Source: Stomoxys calcitrans (Eukaryota > Arthropoda > Insecta > Diptera > Muscidae). From it: a stretch of 64,000 nt of DNA. The stretch covers positions 19,152,237 through 19,216,236 of the forward strand of contig NC_081553.1 in NCBI RefSeq assembly GCF_963082655.1, given 5' to 3'. Below the pieces are notes generated by a model that worked only from the letters and a program-made list of their open reading frames with translations, did no database searches and was not told the DNA's origin. How positions within the stretch are numbered: position 1 is the first letter of the stretch; every line of letters starts with the position of its first letter. The translations under genes were made by a program, and so were the position numbers. Shown here piece by piece: positions 10,926 to 22,619 of the stretch.

Positions 10926-11650
10926 TTCTGTGTTCCTTATAGACTCAAAAACGGCTGAACCGATTTTCTTGAAATTTTCACAGATGATGCATAATGATCC
11001 CGTGGTGAAAATAGGGTACTACATTATTTGATATCTGAAGGAGGGCGAACCCTCCCCCTTACCCTAGTTTTCAGAAACGCCAGATCTCGGAGATGGGTAG
11101 TGCGGTTTAAGCGAAATTTAAAAAATTGTTTAAAAATTTGATATCCAAATTTCGGAAAGGGTACCTAGGGGGGCCGCTCAAATGAAAGGTATTTAGGATA
11201 GGAAAACGCATCTTATATCCAACTGTCGGACCATCCGATAGGGGGACCACCCCAACCCCCAAAACACCCCTAAATCGGGCATATTTACCGACCATGGCAG
11301 TATGGGACTTAAATGAAAGGTATTTGCGAGTAGAATATTAAAAGTTGGAATCTAATATCCAAATGTGGGACCACGTTTCTGGGGGTCCACCCCTTCCCCA
11401 AAACACCCCCCAAACAGGGCTTACTTGCAGACCATATGAATATAGGGCTTAAATAAAAGGTATTTGAGTGTAGAATTCGAATCTGATATCCAAATATGGG
11501 ACCAAGTGTTTGGGGGGCCGCCTCTCCCCGAAAACTCCCCCCCAGTGGACAAATTTACGACCATAGCAATATGGGGCTCAAATTGTATTTTAGAGAAGAG
11601 CACGATGCTGATAACTTTTTAGGGCCAAGTGTCTGGGGGAACACCTCGCC
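10926..11650 (+). repeat. H1 Helitron-like element, 3'-truncated
   Basis: It contains the H1 5' region (GTTCCTTATAGACTC, then ACGGCTGAACCGATTTTCTTG, then GATATCTGAAGGAGGGCGAACCCTCCCCCTTACC), followed by about four internal units of roughly 130 bp with GACCATGGCAATATGGGAC-type sequence. It lacks the CTAG end. The extreme 5' TATATAAAAATCAA end is also missing. Confidence 0.8.
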
Positions 11651-13342
11651 TCGATTTAAGACTGTATCGCTGACAACGGTGTCTCACATACAACCTCAAG
11701 TGTAGTCGCAGGTATTCTCTGTCAAACCAGTTATCTTCAAAACCAGTTAGGTTTTCGTCGTTTCTTTTATGGTATGAGCAACTCGTGGCTTCTTTTCACT
11801 ATGCCAATGACTAAAGTGTCAAAGCTGTAATGCCCACCTCATGCTTGACCTGTGTCCTCAAGTTAGAATGTCTGGCTACGACGCTAAAAACCAGGGTTCG
11901 ATTTTTGGCGAGAACCTCAAAAAACAAGTTTTTAGCTGTGGCTTTCTTCTCTCAACGCTGGTGGTACATGTGGTGTCGCTTTGTGACATGCCGTATCGAA
12001 CAGCACTCATTGATATGAGAGAAGTATCCCCTCTGTTCCATAGGCAAATTTGCATTGCCCTAAAAGAAATTGTTCTCATCGCCATGTCTATTCCAAAACA
12101 TCACGTTCCTGTTGCAAAGTCCTTCAATGACTCTTATTTTCCATCGGATTAAGGACCCTATGCAAGCCTATGGCCAGTTTATATAGTGATCAGCATCTGG
12201 TTTATCAATGCGCCCTTGAATGTTGTACTTTAGGTGTAAATTTTTTTTCACGATAACTCCTAACTATTTGAATTTTTCGGGTGGTCCTCGTGACTTAGAA
12301 GATTGGGGGCTCTTTAAGCCATACTTTACCAAGGAAGCAAGCCTTGAAAGAGGTAAAATGGACCTCCCGCCACTTCCACATATCCTTTACTCTCCTTAAC
12401 TTAAATTTTTAACTCATGTGAATGCAACATCTCACTGACTGCCAATTAAACTCCCTAAAAGTAGGCAATATTTTCAGTAATTATCCACTCTTAACTACCT
12501 ACCTACATAGATTGATTCAAATACTTCTTTCATGACCAACAACAATAACAAAGCAATTGAATTAAATTTTAATGTGAGAACTTTTTAAATTTTGTCTAAA
12601 AATTAATTTCACTCCATTTACAAAGTCGAAAACCTTTTGTCATTTTCTGCATACAAAAACAATTGTGTTTTTTTGCTACCGCCCGCCACTGCTGCTTGGT
12701 AGACGGACGCACCAGTTGTGTTGGCTTCATTGATTGTCATCACCTTTGGCATGACAGACTTGTTCCTGGAGATACTGAAAAATAATGGGTCGACGAGTTT
12801 GAGTTGAATGTATGCGTGGGTTTATGCTGCGCCCTGAATGGCTGGCGTGATACTTGAAAATGCGTGCGTATGTCGCCATTGCCATCGGAGCATCTGAGCG
12901 CCTTAGTCTGTACAACGTTTGTCATTGTCTGCTTGATTGTTTTGTGAATTTAATTAGGTTGCTGGGTTGCTTTCCATTTTCATCAGAATTGAAATTGAAT
13001 TATGCTCCAGACTGTTCAGCACCATTAGCAAGAAGTGCCAAGGAGCCAGACACAAACACACACACACACACACACGGGCGCGTAAGAGGTGTTATAAGCC
13101 CTAGCGGCTTCGTTTTAAAAGGAGAAAAAAAAGAGTGTTTTTGAAAAATTAGCACGCAACGGCTACAGAAGCGGCACTCACATCTTTGGTACAATAACTT
13201 TGTCCTGTTTTACACAAAAAAAAACGAAGAAAAAAATCACATTTCATTTTCTTTATCATCAAACAAAGAAGCTGAGATTTCTTTCCATGACATGCAGCAC
13301 AGAATTGAGGAGGCATTTTCAACTCCACATGCCATTTGAAAC
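11651..13342. other. Unique sequence, no gene recognised
   Basis: A 103-codon frame at 11841-12152 (+) and a coding-like stretch on the minus strand near 11650-11790 have no recognisable domain, and I do not call them genes. A (CA)n tract is at about 13052-13074. Confidence 0.45.
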
Positions 13343-13842
13343 ATGTGGCAAAATAAAAATCTTCTTTCGCTATTAGGGGGCAGGCGGACGAATAGAAAGA
13401 CAGACGGACGACAAAAAAAAATAAAAAAAGCCAGGTGGACGGATAGTCATACAAAGATCAAACGGATGAACAGACTTTCGAAGAGACAGAAGGAATGGCA
13501 GACAAACGGACGGACGGACAAAAGGACTAACGAAGGACGGTCGGACGAAAGGACTGACGGTCGAAAGGACGGATGAAAGGACGGACGGAAACAAGTGGCA
13601 AAATAACAATCTTCTTTCGCTATTAGGGGGCAGGCGGACGAAAGAAAGACAGATGGACGACAAAAAAAAAATTAAGAAAGACAGGTGGACGGATAGTCAT
13701 ACAAAGATCAAACGGATGAACAGACTTTCGAAGAGACAGAAGGAATGGCAGACAAACGGACGGACGGACAAAAGGACTAACGAAAGGACTGTCGGACGAA
13801 AGGACTGACGGTCGAAAGAACGGATGAAAGGACTGACGGACG
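13343..13842. repeat. 250-bp tandem duplication rich in GGAC
   Basis: The sequence from GGCAAAATAAAAATCTTCTTTCGC at about 13348 repeats 250 bp later (CTTCTTTCGC at 13361 and 13611), including the AAAGATCAAACGGATGAAC and GACAAACGGACGGACGGAC stretches. The copies differ by scattered substitutions. Confidence 0.9.
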
Positions 13843-13926
13843 AAAGGACCGAAGGACGAAGGGACCGAAAAAAGGGCGGATATACGAAAGGACGGACGAA
13901 CAGACGGGCGGGCATACGAAAGGACG
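13843..13926. repeat. Degenerate GGAC/GAAAGGAC repeat
   Basis: Irregular GACGAAAGGACNGA repeats link the 250-bp duplication to the GGGA-rich minisatellite. Confidence 0.7.
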
Positions 13927-14157
13927 GAGGGAGGAAGTGACGGGAGGGAGGGACGGGAGGGACGGGAGGGAGGGACGGGAGGGAGAGATGGGAGGGAGGG
14001 ACGGGAGGGAGGGACGGGAGGGTGGGACGGGAGGGAGGGACGGGAGGGAGGGACGGGAGGGAGGGACGGAAGGGAGTGACGGGAGGGAGGGACGGGAGGG
14101 AGGGACGGGAGGGAGGGACGGGAGGGAGGGACGGGAGGGAGGAAGGGAGGGAGGAAC
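13927..14157 (+). repeat. GGGACGGGAGGGAG minisatellite, G-quadruplex-prone
   Basis: About 230 bp built from GACGGGAGGGAGG-type units of 12-16 bp. Runs of GGGAGGGAGGGACGGG repeatedly satisfy the G3N1-7 rule for G-quadruplexes on the plus strand. The open frames across it (Gly/Arg/Glu-rich or Pro/Ser-rich) are a by-product. Confidence 0.92.
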
Positions 14158-14185
14158 GGAGCGTATGGAAGGTCAGAAGAAAGCA

Positions 14186-14265
14186 CGGACGGACGTAAAA
14201 CCGGATAGAACCATGGATGAAAGGGCGGACGGACGTAAAACCGGATAGAACCATGGATGAAAGGG
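14186..14265. repeat. 40-bp tandem duplication
   Basis: Two adjacent copies of CGGACGGACGTAAAACCGGA...GAAAGGG begin at about 14186 and 14226 and look identical. Confidence 0.9.
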
Positions 14266-14299
14266 CGGACGGTCTGATGGACGGACAGGTAGACTTTGT

Positions 14300-15540
14300 T
14301 GCGGGTGGATAGACATACGGACAGGTAGTCAAATGGCTTTAACGACATGACTTTAAGGATGGACAGAAAAAACTTATGGACTGACTGGTGGGAATAATAC
14401 AAACCTATAGGAAACATTTTTACGACACAGGGAGGAACGGAGGGAGGGACGAAGAAATACAGATGGGTAGATAGGTAAACGTATGAATCAAGAAACGGAA
14501 GCGCATTGCTACAGGCAAAAGTTGTAGAGGATAAGTAGCGGAAAAACATTCAAACCGACCAGTGAGATAATCAACATGGCTAGAATAATAAGCATGTACA
14601 GAATTAACCTCCCCCAACTACAATAGAGGGTTTACAATATTCGTCATTGCCTTCTAATTTAGTCTTCCCTAAGGTAAATCTTTGCTTGTGCTACCAAAGA
14701 CATTGTATAAGAAAGGATATTTGCATGAGAAAAGAAATAAAAATGTCCTTTATTTTCGTTATTTCTTCTTTTTTTTGAAGACAACACAAAGCACATGTTT
14801 AAGGACACACTTGTTTGTAGGCACCTATGAGACAATGTGAAAACTGAAGATGCCTTCTTGGAGTTGAAGTTTTATTTTTTTTTTTATTTTATTTTGGTTT
14901 TAATTGAGAAAAGGATGTGGAACACACACACACACTCTCATCCTAGCGGACATCCAGACTTACTAGAAATGCTTGCCTAGTATTACAAAAGAACCAAAAC
15001 AAAAATGCACTTCATTACATAGTAGATGTTTTGCAAAGCGAAACACAATTTACACATATACCCTTATCCCTACACATGTATGTGTGTGTGTGTGTGTTTA
15101 CCTTCACATCCATATGTGTGATGAACTAAAAGTGTCTACTTCAAGTAAGTGGAAGTGTCGCGTCGCACAGTGATTATAATTGCAGAGTCAAATGAAAATT
15201 TCTCTACCTTTTAATTAAACTAATAAACTGTTTGGCACTTGAATGGATCAATTTAGGGATGAACTAATTTAGTGGGTTTTTTATTAAAACTTTTAAAATT
15301 AAGCAGCAAATTACAAGCTACACATCTCGAATAGTAAAACAAGAATAATTGCAGGCATAATAGAAATAGAAATGTAAAATGTTAGAACATTTCATTGACA
15401 TTTGGTCTTTGAAAAAAACTACAATGAATAATTGTTTTTAGAGATAGATACAGAGAAGACAAATCATAGAAATAAAAAAACATTTGATATATGTAAGCAA
15501 AAAACTCTTAGAAAATGGAACCAATTTCTTTGAAACTGGA
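14300..15540. other. Unique sequence with GT microsatellite
   Basis: AT-rich DNA with a poly-T run (about 14872-14886), short CA tract (14923-14936) and (GT)n at about 15079-15096. No gene is supported. Confidence 0.5.
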
Positions 15541-15929
15541 AAAAATTCATTTGGGCGCCATATTGTCATGGTTAGTACATTTGTCCTCTTTGGGAGGTGT
15601 TTTTTGGGTAGGTGCGGTCTCCCAAATACTTGGTTCAACATTTCGATATCAGATTCGTATTTTATTCCCAAATACCTTTTATTTGCACCCCACATTGCCA
15701 TGGGTCAGTAAATAAGTCCTATTTGGGGGTTCCGAAAGTAGGTACCAATTTCGTGCTCTACTTCCAAATACCTTTCATTTGAAAGCCATATTGCCATGGT
15801 CGGTAGATATGTACGATTTAAAGCTGTGTTGGGGGGTGGGGTGGTCCCCCCAAACACTTATTCCTGGAAAAATATCTGCATCGTGCTCTACTCTCAAATA
15901 TCATTTATTTGAACCACATATTGCCATTG
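15541..15929 (-). repeat. H1 element fragment (internal repeats)
   Basis: About three internal H1 units in reverse orientation (CAAATACCTTTTATTTG...CATTGCCATGGTC) end abruptly at the poly-T of the LINE at 15930. A further H1 piece, in the same orientation, begins on the other side of the LINE at 19111. Confidence 0.8.
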
Positions 15930-17025
15930 TTTTTTTTTTTTTTGTTAGCCAACACGTAGGGGATGTCTCCTATGAATGCAGTGCATTGCGTTGGCGAGAG
16001 GACATTAGAAATTGGAGGGGGGGAAAAGGATGTAGTGCTTATTGACATTTGTCTTAAATCTTTGGATATCAAAGTGGGTGGGAAAAACATTAGCCGTAAT
16101 TCGATTCTACATACGAACGATTCGGGCGAAATGAGAATTCTCTCTATAATGCATTGTGCGGTCCGCTGGCCAATCAACTACAAACGGGTGTGAGTTCCTG
16201 GAATGTCTAGTATCCCTGACATACATCCTTACATCAGGAATAAGAAGACGAATATCAGACGAACACACACCATGAAAGTACCGATAGAACAGCGCCAAAC
16301 AACCCACGTTGTGACGATGATGAGGGGAGGCAATAGACTTGGATAGCCCACTGTACCCAATCAACGCAATCGCTCTCCTCTGTAAACGGTCCGGTAGCTC
16401 CAGGGATGATTTTGAAGCTCCAGTCCATACATGTGAGTTGTGCTCCATTTTCGGCCTTATAAAAGTGGTGTAGATGTTAAGAAGATCAGACTGAGTGAAG
16501 TAATTCTTACACCGTTTAAGGAGGCCTAAACACTTGAATGCTTCTTTCGACACTTCGAATACATGTTAAGCCCAACGGACATCACTTTGTATTTTCATGC
16601 CCAGAATATCAAGAGCTTTTGATTGCTCAACATCTACACCGTTGGTAGACAAAGATGATCGTAATGGGTCAGCGAATCGTTTGTGTGACAACAAGCAGGA
16701 CTGAGTCTTATGTGCATTAAAATCTACTCGATTTATTCGACCCCACTCAGATATGGCCAGCAAATCCTGGCAGAGTGTATCACCCTTAACCCGCCTCTTG
16801 CCCTCATTATCTCGAAGACTCGGCCTATGGTCGAATGAGTACGAATGACAGAGATTACTGTCATCCGCAGATGTCTGACCCAACACATCTTTGATGAAAA
16901 TTAGAAAAACAGAAGGAGAAAGAACAGAGTCCTGGGGTACACCTGCGATCAATTTATGTTCATTGGATGAGAACCCATCTATAACGACTCGAATAGTGCG
17001 ATCTCTGAGAAAGTTCGAAATATAT

Positions 17026-17367
17026 CGAACGAAGCCATTACCCACACTATATGCGACAAGCTTTGATAGTAGTGCACCGTGCCAGACCCTATCAAATGCC
17101 TTGGAGATATCCAGAGCCACAACCTTAGTCTCACCAAACTGGTGGATTGAGCGAATCTAACGTTCCGACCGAAGTGCCATGAGGTCGCCCGTAGATCGAA
17201 CAAAGCCATTACTGACACCAAATGCGACAAGCTTTGATAGTAGTGCACCGTGCCAGACCCTATCAAATGCCTTGGAGATATCCAGAGCCACAACCTTACT
17301 CTCACCACACTGGTAGATTGAGCGACTCCAACATTCCGACAGAAGTGCCATGAGGTCTCCCGTAGAG
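17026..17367 (-). repeat. 171-bp tandem duplication inside the LINE RT domain
   Basis: GCGACAAGCTTTGATAGTAG occurs at 17053 and 17224, 171 bp (57 codons) apart. The unit includes RT catalytic motif A. The copies differ at several positions, so the duplication is old or joined two different element copies. Confidence 0.9.
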
Positions 17368-18412
17368 CGATTTCTGTTGGTCGCTAAGAAGGCCATTAGA
17401 CTCTAAATACCTCACAAGATGGTTATTGACCATGCTCTCCATGACCTTGGGGAGAGCGGAGCATATCGCAATTGGCCGATAATTCGCAGGGTTGTTTTCC
17501 TCATCCTTCTTGGGTATTGGCTGAACGTTCGCAACCTTCCAACGCGCCGGGAAGACTCCCGCACGATAGGCAAGGTTGAAAAGGTTGTGTAATGGACGAG
17601 CGAGCATCGAAGAACACTTGCGTAAGACAAGTGTTAATATGCCATCCGGGCTCGGGGATTTATTTACGTCTAGATTTTCAAGACCCCTTTTAACTCCACG
17701 AGTTTGAAAAAAGATTTGGGGCATGATGGCAGACACATCTTCGATTGAGGGGAGTGGTTGATTGCTATCCGACAGTGAAGAATTTCTCGCAAACATGGCA
17801 GCCAGCAGGTTAGCCTTATCAACCGGGTCAGTGAACGTTTGATCGTCCTTAACAAGAGTTGGAATAGGTGAAGAACTACCCTTTACTCTTTTCACGAACG
17901 ACCAAAAGCTCTTACTTCCTCGTGTCGAAGCAAGAACCTTAGTACGCAGACGCTGTTCGTAAAGAAATTGTTCGCACCTAAGCACATTGGCACACGAAGA
18001 TCTTGCCTGTTTGCGCAGCAGTTTAGAATTTTCATTTTTATCCAAGCACCAATTCCTGAATGTAACCTCTTTCGATCTGACCGCATCTCTGCATGTCTGG
18101 TTAAACCAACTTTTGTTGTCTAATTTACCCGTTATAGTCTTAACTGGAATAAATGTCCTCATTTCATTTAAAATTATCTTCTCAATCATTTCAGCGGTAG
18201 CATTTATATCGTCATCTAGAAAACATAGTTTCCAATTAAAATGCTGAAAGAATCCATTGAGCTCAGCCCAAGGTGCTTTTTCGTATAAAAATATTGACCG
18301 CTTCTGGACTGGTGAGGACGTAGTACGCAGAGCAGAATACGAAAAACATGCTGAAACAAAGCAGTGATCGGAGTTACCAAGAGGTAAAGTAAAAAAAAGG
18401 TCAGGAGTATTA

Positions 18413-18638
18413 TTGGGTTGCCCAAAAAGTAATTGCGGATTTTTTAAAAGAAAGTAAATGCATTTTTTATAAAACTTAGAATGAACTTTAATCAAATATA
18501 CTTTTTTACACTTTTTTCTAAAGCAAGCTAAAAGTAACAGCTGATAACTGACAGAAGAAACAATGCAATTACAGAGTCACAAGCTGTGAAAAAATTTGTC
18601 AACGCCGACTATATGAAAAATCCGCAATTACTTTTTGG
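18413..18638 (+). mobile_element. Mariner-type MITE copy 1, end-truncated
   Basis: Starts TTGGGTTGCCCAAAAAGTAA after TA at 18411-18412 and ends in the inverse repeat ATCCGCAATTACTTTTTGG, lacking the last nine bases of the terminal inverted repeat. It interrupts the LINE endonuclease region. Two fuller copies are at 29366 and 51545. Confidence 0.88.
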
Positions 18639-19110
18639 TGAAAAGCTCAAAGTATTGGCCCTCAGGAGTCGTATGTCTCGAATGGAAAAGCCAGAAGGAG
18701 TTGTCGACATTGAAATCCCCAGCGCCAATGATTTCACTGCCCGGAAAATCCTCCAAAATATTTGTAATGTAATTAGAAAGGGCGTCAAAGCCGTTCATGA
18801 AAGCCTCCCTTTCTGAGTTTGGACTTCTATATAAAAATCCGAAGTGCAGTATATGTGATCCAATCCCGAATTTAACCCAAAGGAAATTTAATTCTGCATC
18901 CTATGTGCCCAGGTGTTGTCGTCTTTGGAACACTACGTGATCACGTACATATACCACGAGGCCTCTGTGCAATATAAAAAGAGACAGAGTGTGGTACCCA
19001 GGGATGTGAAAATTCTGTGGGTCTGAAACCTCACGAACCTGGGTCTCACAAAGAGTTAGAATGTTAGGACGGTGAAAATGAATATGTGCATGCACCGCAA
19101 AGAAATTCGC

Positions 19111-19302
19111 CGTTTCTGAAAATTAGGGTAAAGGGGAGAGTCCGCTCCCCCTTCAGATATCAAAAATGTAGTACCCTATTTTTGCCAAATCACTATGCGC
19201 CATCTGTGAAAATTTCAAGAAAATCATTTCAGCCGCTTTTGAGACTATAAAGAAGAGACAACCAAACAAACCAAGAAAAAAACACAAATTGATTTTTATA
19301 TA
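19111..19302 (-). repeat. H1 element, 5' end fragment
   Basis: In reverse orientation it shows the H1 5' hairpin region (GGGAGAGTCCGCTCCCCCTTC), the ATCATTTCAGCC block and the terminal ACACAAATTGATTTTTATAT. The mariner relic begins at the TATA inside this terminus. Confidence 0.85.
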
Positions 19303-20117
19303 AAGGGTGATTTTTTAGCTATCATCTATTTGGCAACTCTGGTTGAAACAGCTCACGTACATTTCGTGTTTTGTTTCACTGTCAAACATCTTCAGTTTGG
19401 TCTATAATTTAACCATGAATCGTCTTACAAACGGAGAACGCTTGCAAATTATTGAATTTTATTATCAAAATGCGTACTCTCTAAAGAAAGTTCATCGCGC
19501 GTTTCTTCCATTTTGTGGACGAAGCTCATTTTTAGCTCAATGGGTACGTAAATAAGCAGAATTGTTGATTTTGGAGTGAAGATTAGCCAGAAGCATTGCA
19601 AGAGGTACGATGTGCTTTCCAGAAATGTCACCGTTTGGTGGGGTTTATAAGCTGGTGGCATCATTGGACCGTACTTCTTCAGAGATAATGCGAATCGTAG
19701 AGTGATTGTAAATGGTGAGCGCTATCGTGAGATGATATCCAATTTTCTTTTTTGCCCAAAATGCAATGGTTTCAACAAGACGGTGCCATATGCCACACAG
19801 CAAGCGTAACAATAGACTTATTAAGAGGCAAGTTCGGTGAATACTTTATTTCATGTTGGGGACCGGTCAATTGGCCGCCTAGATCATCCGATTTAATGCC
19901 TTTAGACTATTTTTGAGGGGCTATGTTAAAGCTCATGTCTATACAGGCTAGTCCGCTTCAATTAACGTATTGGAGACAGCATTGAAGCATTTATTGGTGA
20001 GATATTGTCCGAAATGTTGGAAGTCGTATGCCAAAATTGGACTCAGTGAATGGACCATTTGAAGCGCAGTCACAGTCAACATTTGCATGAAATAATCTTC
20101 AAACATTAAATTATATG
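19303..20117 (+). pseudogene. Decayed mariner-like transposase, 3'-truncated
   Basis: The left terminus AAGGGTGATTTTTT follows TA at 19301-19302. The start codon at 19415 opens MNRLTNGERLQIIEFYYQN, a helix-turn-helix N-terminus shared with the fold-back element at 23926. Most of the DNA-binding and linker region is deleted. Catalytic remnants follow: VDEAHF then a stop (near 19530), FQQDGAICHT (near 19775) and PPRSSDLMPLDYF then a stop (near 19880), with 36 residues between the last two Asp. The 3' terminal repeat is missing, since the sequence passes straight into H2-A at 20118. It is non-functional. Confidence 0.87.
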
Positions 20118-21617
20118 TCCGTCCGACCATCTGTTGAAATCATGCTACAGTCTTTAAAAATAGAGATATTGAGCTGAAACTTTTCACAGATTCTTTTTTC
20201 GTCCATTAGCAGGTTAAGTTCGAAGATGAGCTATATCGGACTATATCTTGGTATAGCCCCTATATAGACCGATACGCCGATTTAGGGTCTTAGGCCCACA
20301 AAAGCCACATTTATTATCCGATTTTGCTGAAATTTGGGACAGTAAGTTGTGTTAGGATCCTTGACATCCTTCTTAAATTTGACCCGGATCGGTATAGATT
20401 TGGATATAGCTGCCATATCGACTTATTTCTTTAATTTGGTCCATCTCGGTCCAGATTTGGATATAACTGCCATATGGACTGATCTCTCGATTTAAGGTTT
20501 TGGGCCCATAAAAGACGCATTTTTGCCCGATGTCGCCGAAAGCAGTGGGACATTGTATTAAATTAGGCCCCTCGACATCTTTCTGCAATATGGCAAAAAT
20601 CGGTCCAGATTTGGATGTAGCTGCCCCATAGACCCGATTTAAGGTCTTGGGCCCTTAAAAGGCGCATTTATTGCCCAATTTCGCCAAAATTTGAGACAGT
20701 GAGTTATGCTAGGCCCCTCGATATCTTTGTGCAATATGGCAGAGATCGGTCCAGAATTGAGTGTAGCTGCCATATAAACCGATATCTCAATTTAAGGTCT
20801 TGGGCCCATAAAAGGCGAATTTATTGTCCGATTTTGCCAAAATTTGGGACAGGGAGTTGTGTTAGGCCCTTCGCCATCCTTCGCCAATTTGGCCCAGATC
20901 GGTATAGATTTGGATATAGCTGTCATATAGACCGATCCGACGATTAAGAGTCTTATGCCCATAAATCTCCCGATTTAAGGTTTTGGGCCCATAAAAGACG
21001 CATTTATTATCCGATGTCGCCGAAATTTGGGACAGTGTGTTAAATTAGGCCCCTCGACATCATTCTGCAATATGGCAGAGATCGGTCTTTATTTTGGATG
21101 TAGCTGGCCTATAGACCGATCTCTCGATTTAAGGTTTTGGGCCCATAAAAGACGTATTTTTTGTCCGATGTCGCCGGAATTTGGGACAGTAAGTTAAGTT
21201 AAGCCCCTCGACATTCTTCTGCAATATGGCAAAAATCGGTCCAGATTTGGATATAGCTGTCGTATCGACCCATCTCTCGATTTAAGGTTTTGGGCCTATA
21301 AAAGGTGCATTTATTGTCCGATGTCGCCGAAAATTGAGACAGTGGATTGTGTTAGGCCCTTCGATATCCTTCTTCAATTTGGCCCATATCGGTCCAGATT
21401 TGGATATAGCTGTCATATCGACCGATCTCTCGATTTAAGGTTTTGGGCCTATAAAAGGCGCATTTATTGTCCGAGGTCGCCGAAAATTGAGACAGTGAGT
21501 TGCTTAAGGCTCTTCGACATTTTTCTGCAACTTGGCCCAAATCGGTCCAGATTTGGATATAGCTGCCATATAGACCTATATCTCGATTTGTAGTCTTGGC
21601 CCCATAAAAGGCGCATT
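20118..21617 (+). repeat. H2-A element, truncated at both ends
   Basis: Begins in TCCGTCCGACCATCTGTTGAAATC, continues through the GGACTATATCTTGGTATAGCCCC block and about eight A-type units of 153 bp or shortened forms, and stops at about 21617 against a SINE. Neither the 5' TATACCC repeat nor the 3' hairpin is present. Confidence 0.85.
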
Positions 21618-21797
21618 GCAGTGCGACACCTCTTGGTGCAGATGTTTTTACATGGCTTCTTTGCACCTCACAAATGTCCCATGCTTTAGGAAGGGATAAC
21701 CATCCCTAAAAATTTTTCTGATGTTCTCGCAAGGATTCGAACCCAGGCGATCTGCCTCATAGGCGGACGTGCTAACCTCTGCGCTACGGTGGCCTCC
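21618..21797 (-). mobile_element. tRNA-derived SINE, copy 1
   Basis: On the minus strand the head reads like a tRNA gene: box A TAGCGCAGAGGTTAGCA (21770-21786) and box B GGGTTCGAATCC (21733-21744), with a body ending in AGGTGTCGCACTGC. The body, not the tRNA fold, continues for about 110 bp, so it is a SINE, not a tRNA gene. Pol III transcription is implied by the boxes. I do not assign the parental tRNA. Confidence 0.8.
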
Positions 21798-22619
21798 CAA
21801 CGTTGAGAAAGAAACGGCCTTCGAATTGCAAATTCGTTCTTCCTTTCCCTATCCATTCCCTATTTTATACCTCAATACTAATGTTCATATGTAGACTTAC
21901 CCCCCCAAAACAATGGTGAAAGTGTTGACAATTACTTTTTTTCCCCTTCTCCATACATAACATATATCATACTATGAATCACTCTTAGCGAGTGTTATGA
22001 AGCTCTGCTTTGACAAAAGCTGAAAAAAAGGAAGAAGAAATTCACATCATTTCGTGGTGTCTTTTGTTTTTTTTTTTTATTTATTCTGTCATCTTCCATC
22101 TCCTAGTTTTAACACTGGGTATTTGTTCATCAGATTTAGGTTCATGCACAGATTTAAATGCAAAGGATCTCATGACGTTTCGACGTATTCCTCACAACAT
22201 CTACTGTGGCACTTAAGCATAATTGTGTCCTTTTGTAGTGTTGCTTTTAATATTTGTCTTCTTGTTGTATTTTGGAGCTTCAGTTTTACGTTTTTTGGTT
22301 TTGGTGTTGCTGTTGCTGTCTTCATCATGTTTTTATTGTTGTTGTCGGCGGATATCTGAAATCTGAATCTTTTGTCATTTGCACTATTGCCGCTTGTAAA
22401 GAAACTCAACTCAAATGAGGTGTAACCGGGTGGGGGAATGAATGAATTTGTGAGTAGAGATGAAGTTAAGGTGCATATGCATATGTGATGAAATGCCGTT
22501 TTCACTTTAAATCTCAGGGTTTACATTCATTTGGAATTATGAAGGATAGAGTGTTTTATAAGAGATTAGCTGTGCCGGGCCCACTCCTTTGCGCCTTCAT
22601 TAACTTAATATGGAACAAA
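21798..22619. other. Unique sequence, no gene recognised
   Basis: Contains a C-rich run near 21900, a poly-T near 22068-22080 and GTT-rich DNA near 22300-22350. No gene is supported. Confidence 0.5.

Larger units (their letters stand above)
15940..19107 (-). pseudogene. LINE ORF2: endonuclease and reverse transcriptase, broken
   Basis: Reading down the minus strand: endonuclease remnants with LCETQV (catalytic Glu, near 19060), GAGDFN (near 18715) and SDHCF (near 18375); a linker; RT motif YRPIAICSA (near 17480); RT motif A ALDISKAFDRVWHG twice (near 17285 and 17115); motif B GVPQDSVLSPS with Gly changed to Asp; motif C ADD (near 16865) with residues missing before it; and the C-terminal region with IRPKMEHNSHVW (near 16445) and LFYRYFHG. 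The N-terminal endonuclease is missing, a MITE interrupts the domain at 18413-18638, and there are frameshifts near 17390 and 16560 and stops near 17160 and 16105. It cannot encode a working protein. Confidence 0.9.
15930..19110 (-). mobile_element. Dead non-LTR retrotransposon (LINE), 5'-truncated
   Basis: The element is on the minus strand with a poly(A) tail seen as poly-T at 15930-15943. It starts inside the endonuclease domain at about 19110, the truncation usual for target-primed reverse transcription. It carries endonuclease and reverse-transcriptase coding remnants, a 171-bp internal tandem duplication and an inserted MITE. It lies within H1 sequence. The clade (jockey, CR1 or relatives) is not settled by what I can see. 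Confidence 0.9.

Noticed and set aside
11841..12152. 103-codon plus-strand frame
   Set aside because: No recognised domain; overlapping frames on both strands are equally open, so coding is not supported.
13623..14549. 308-codon Pro/Ser-rich minus-strand frame
   Set aside because: Translation of the GGGA/GGAC minisatellites; no gene features.
21730..21797. A functional tRNA gene
   Set aside because: Box A and box B are present but no good anticodon stem or acceptor pairing; the sequence continues into a SINE body shared with a second copy.
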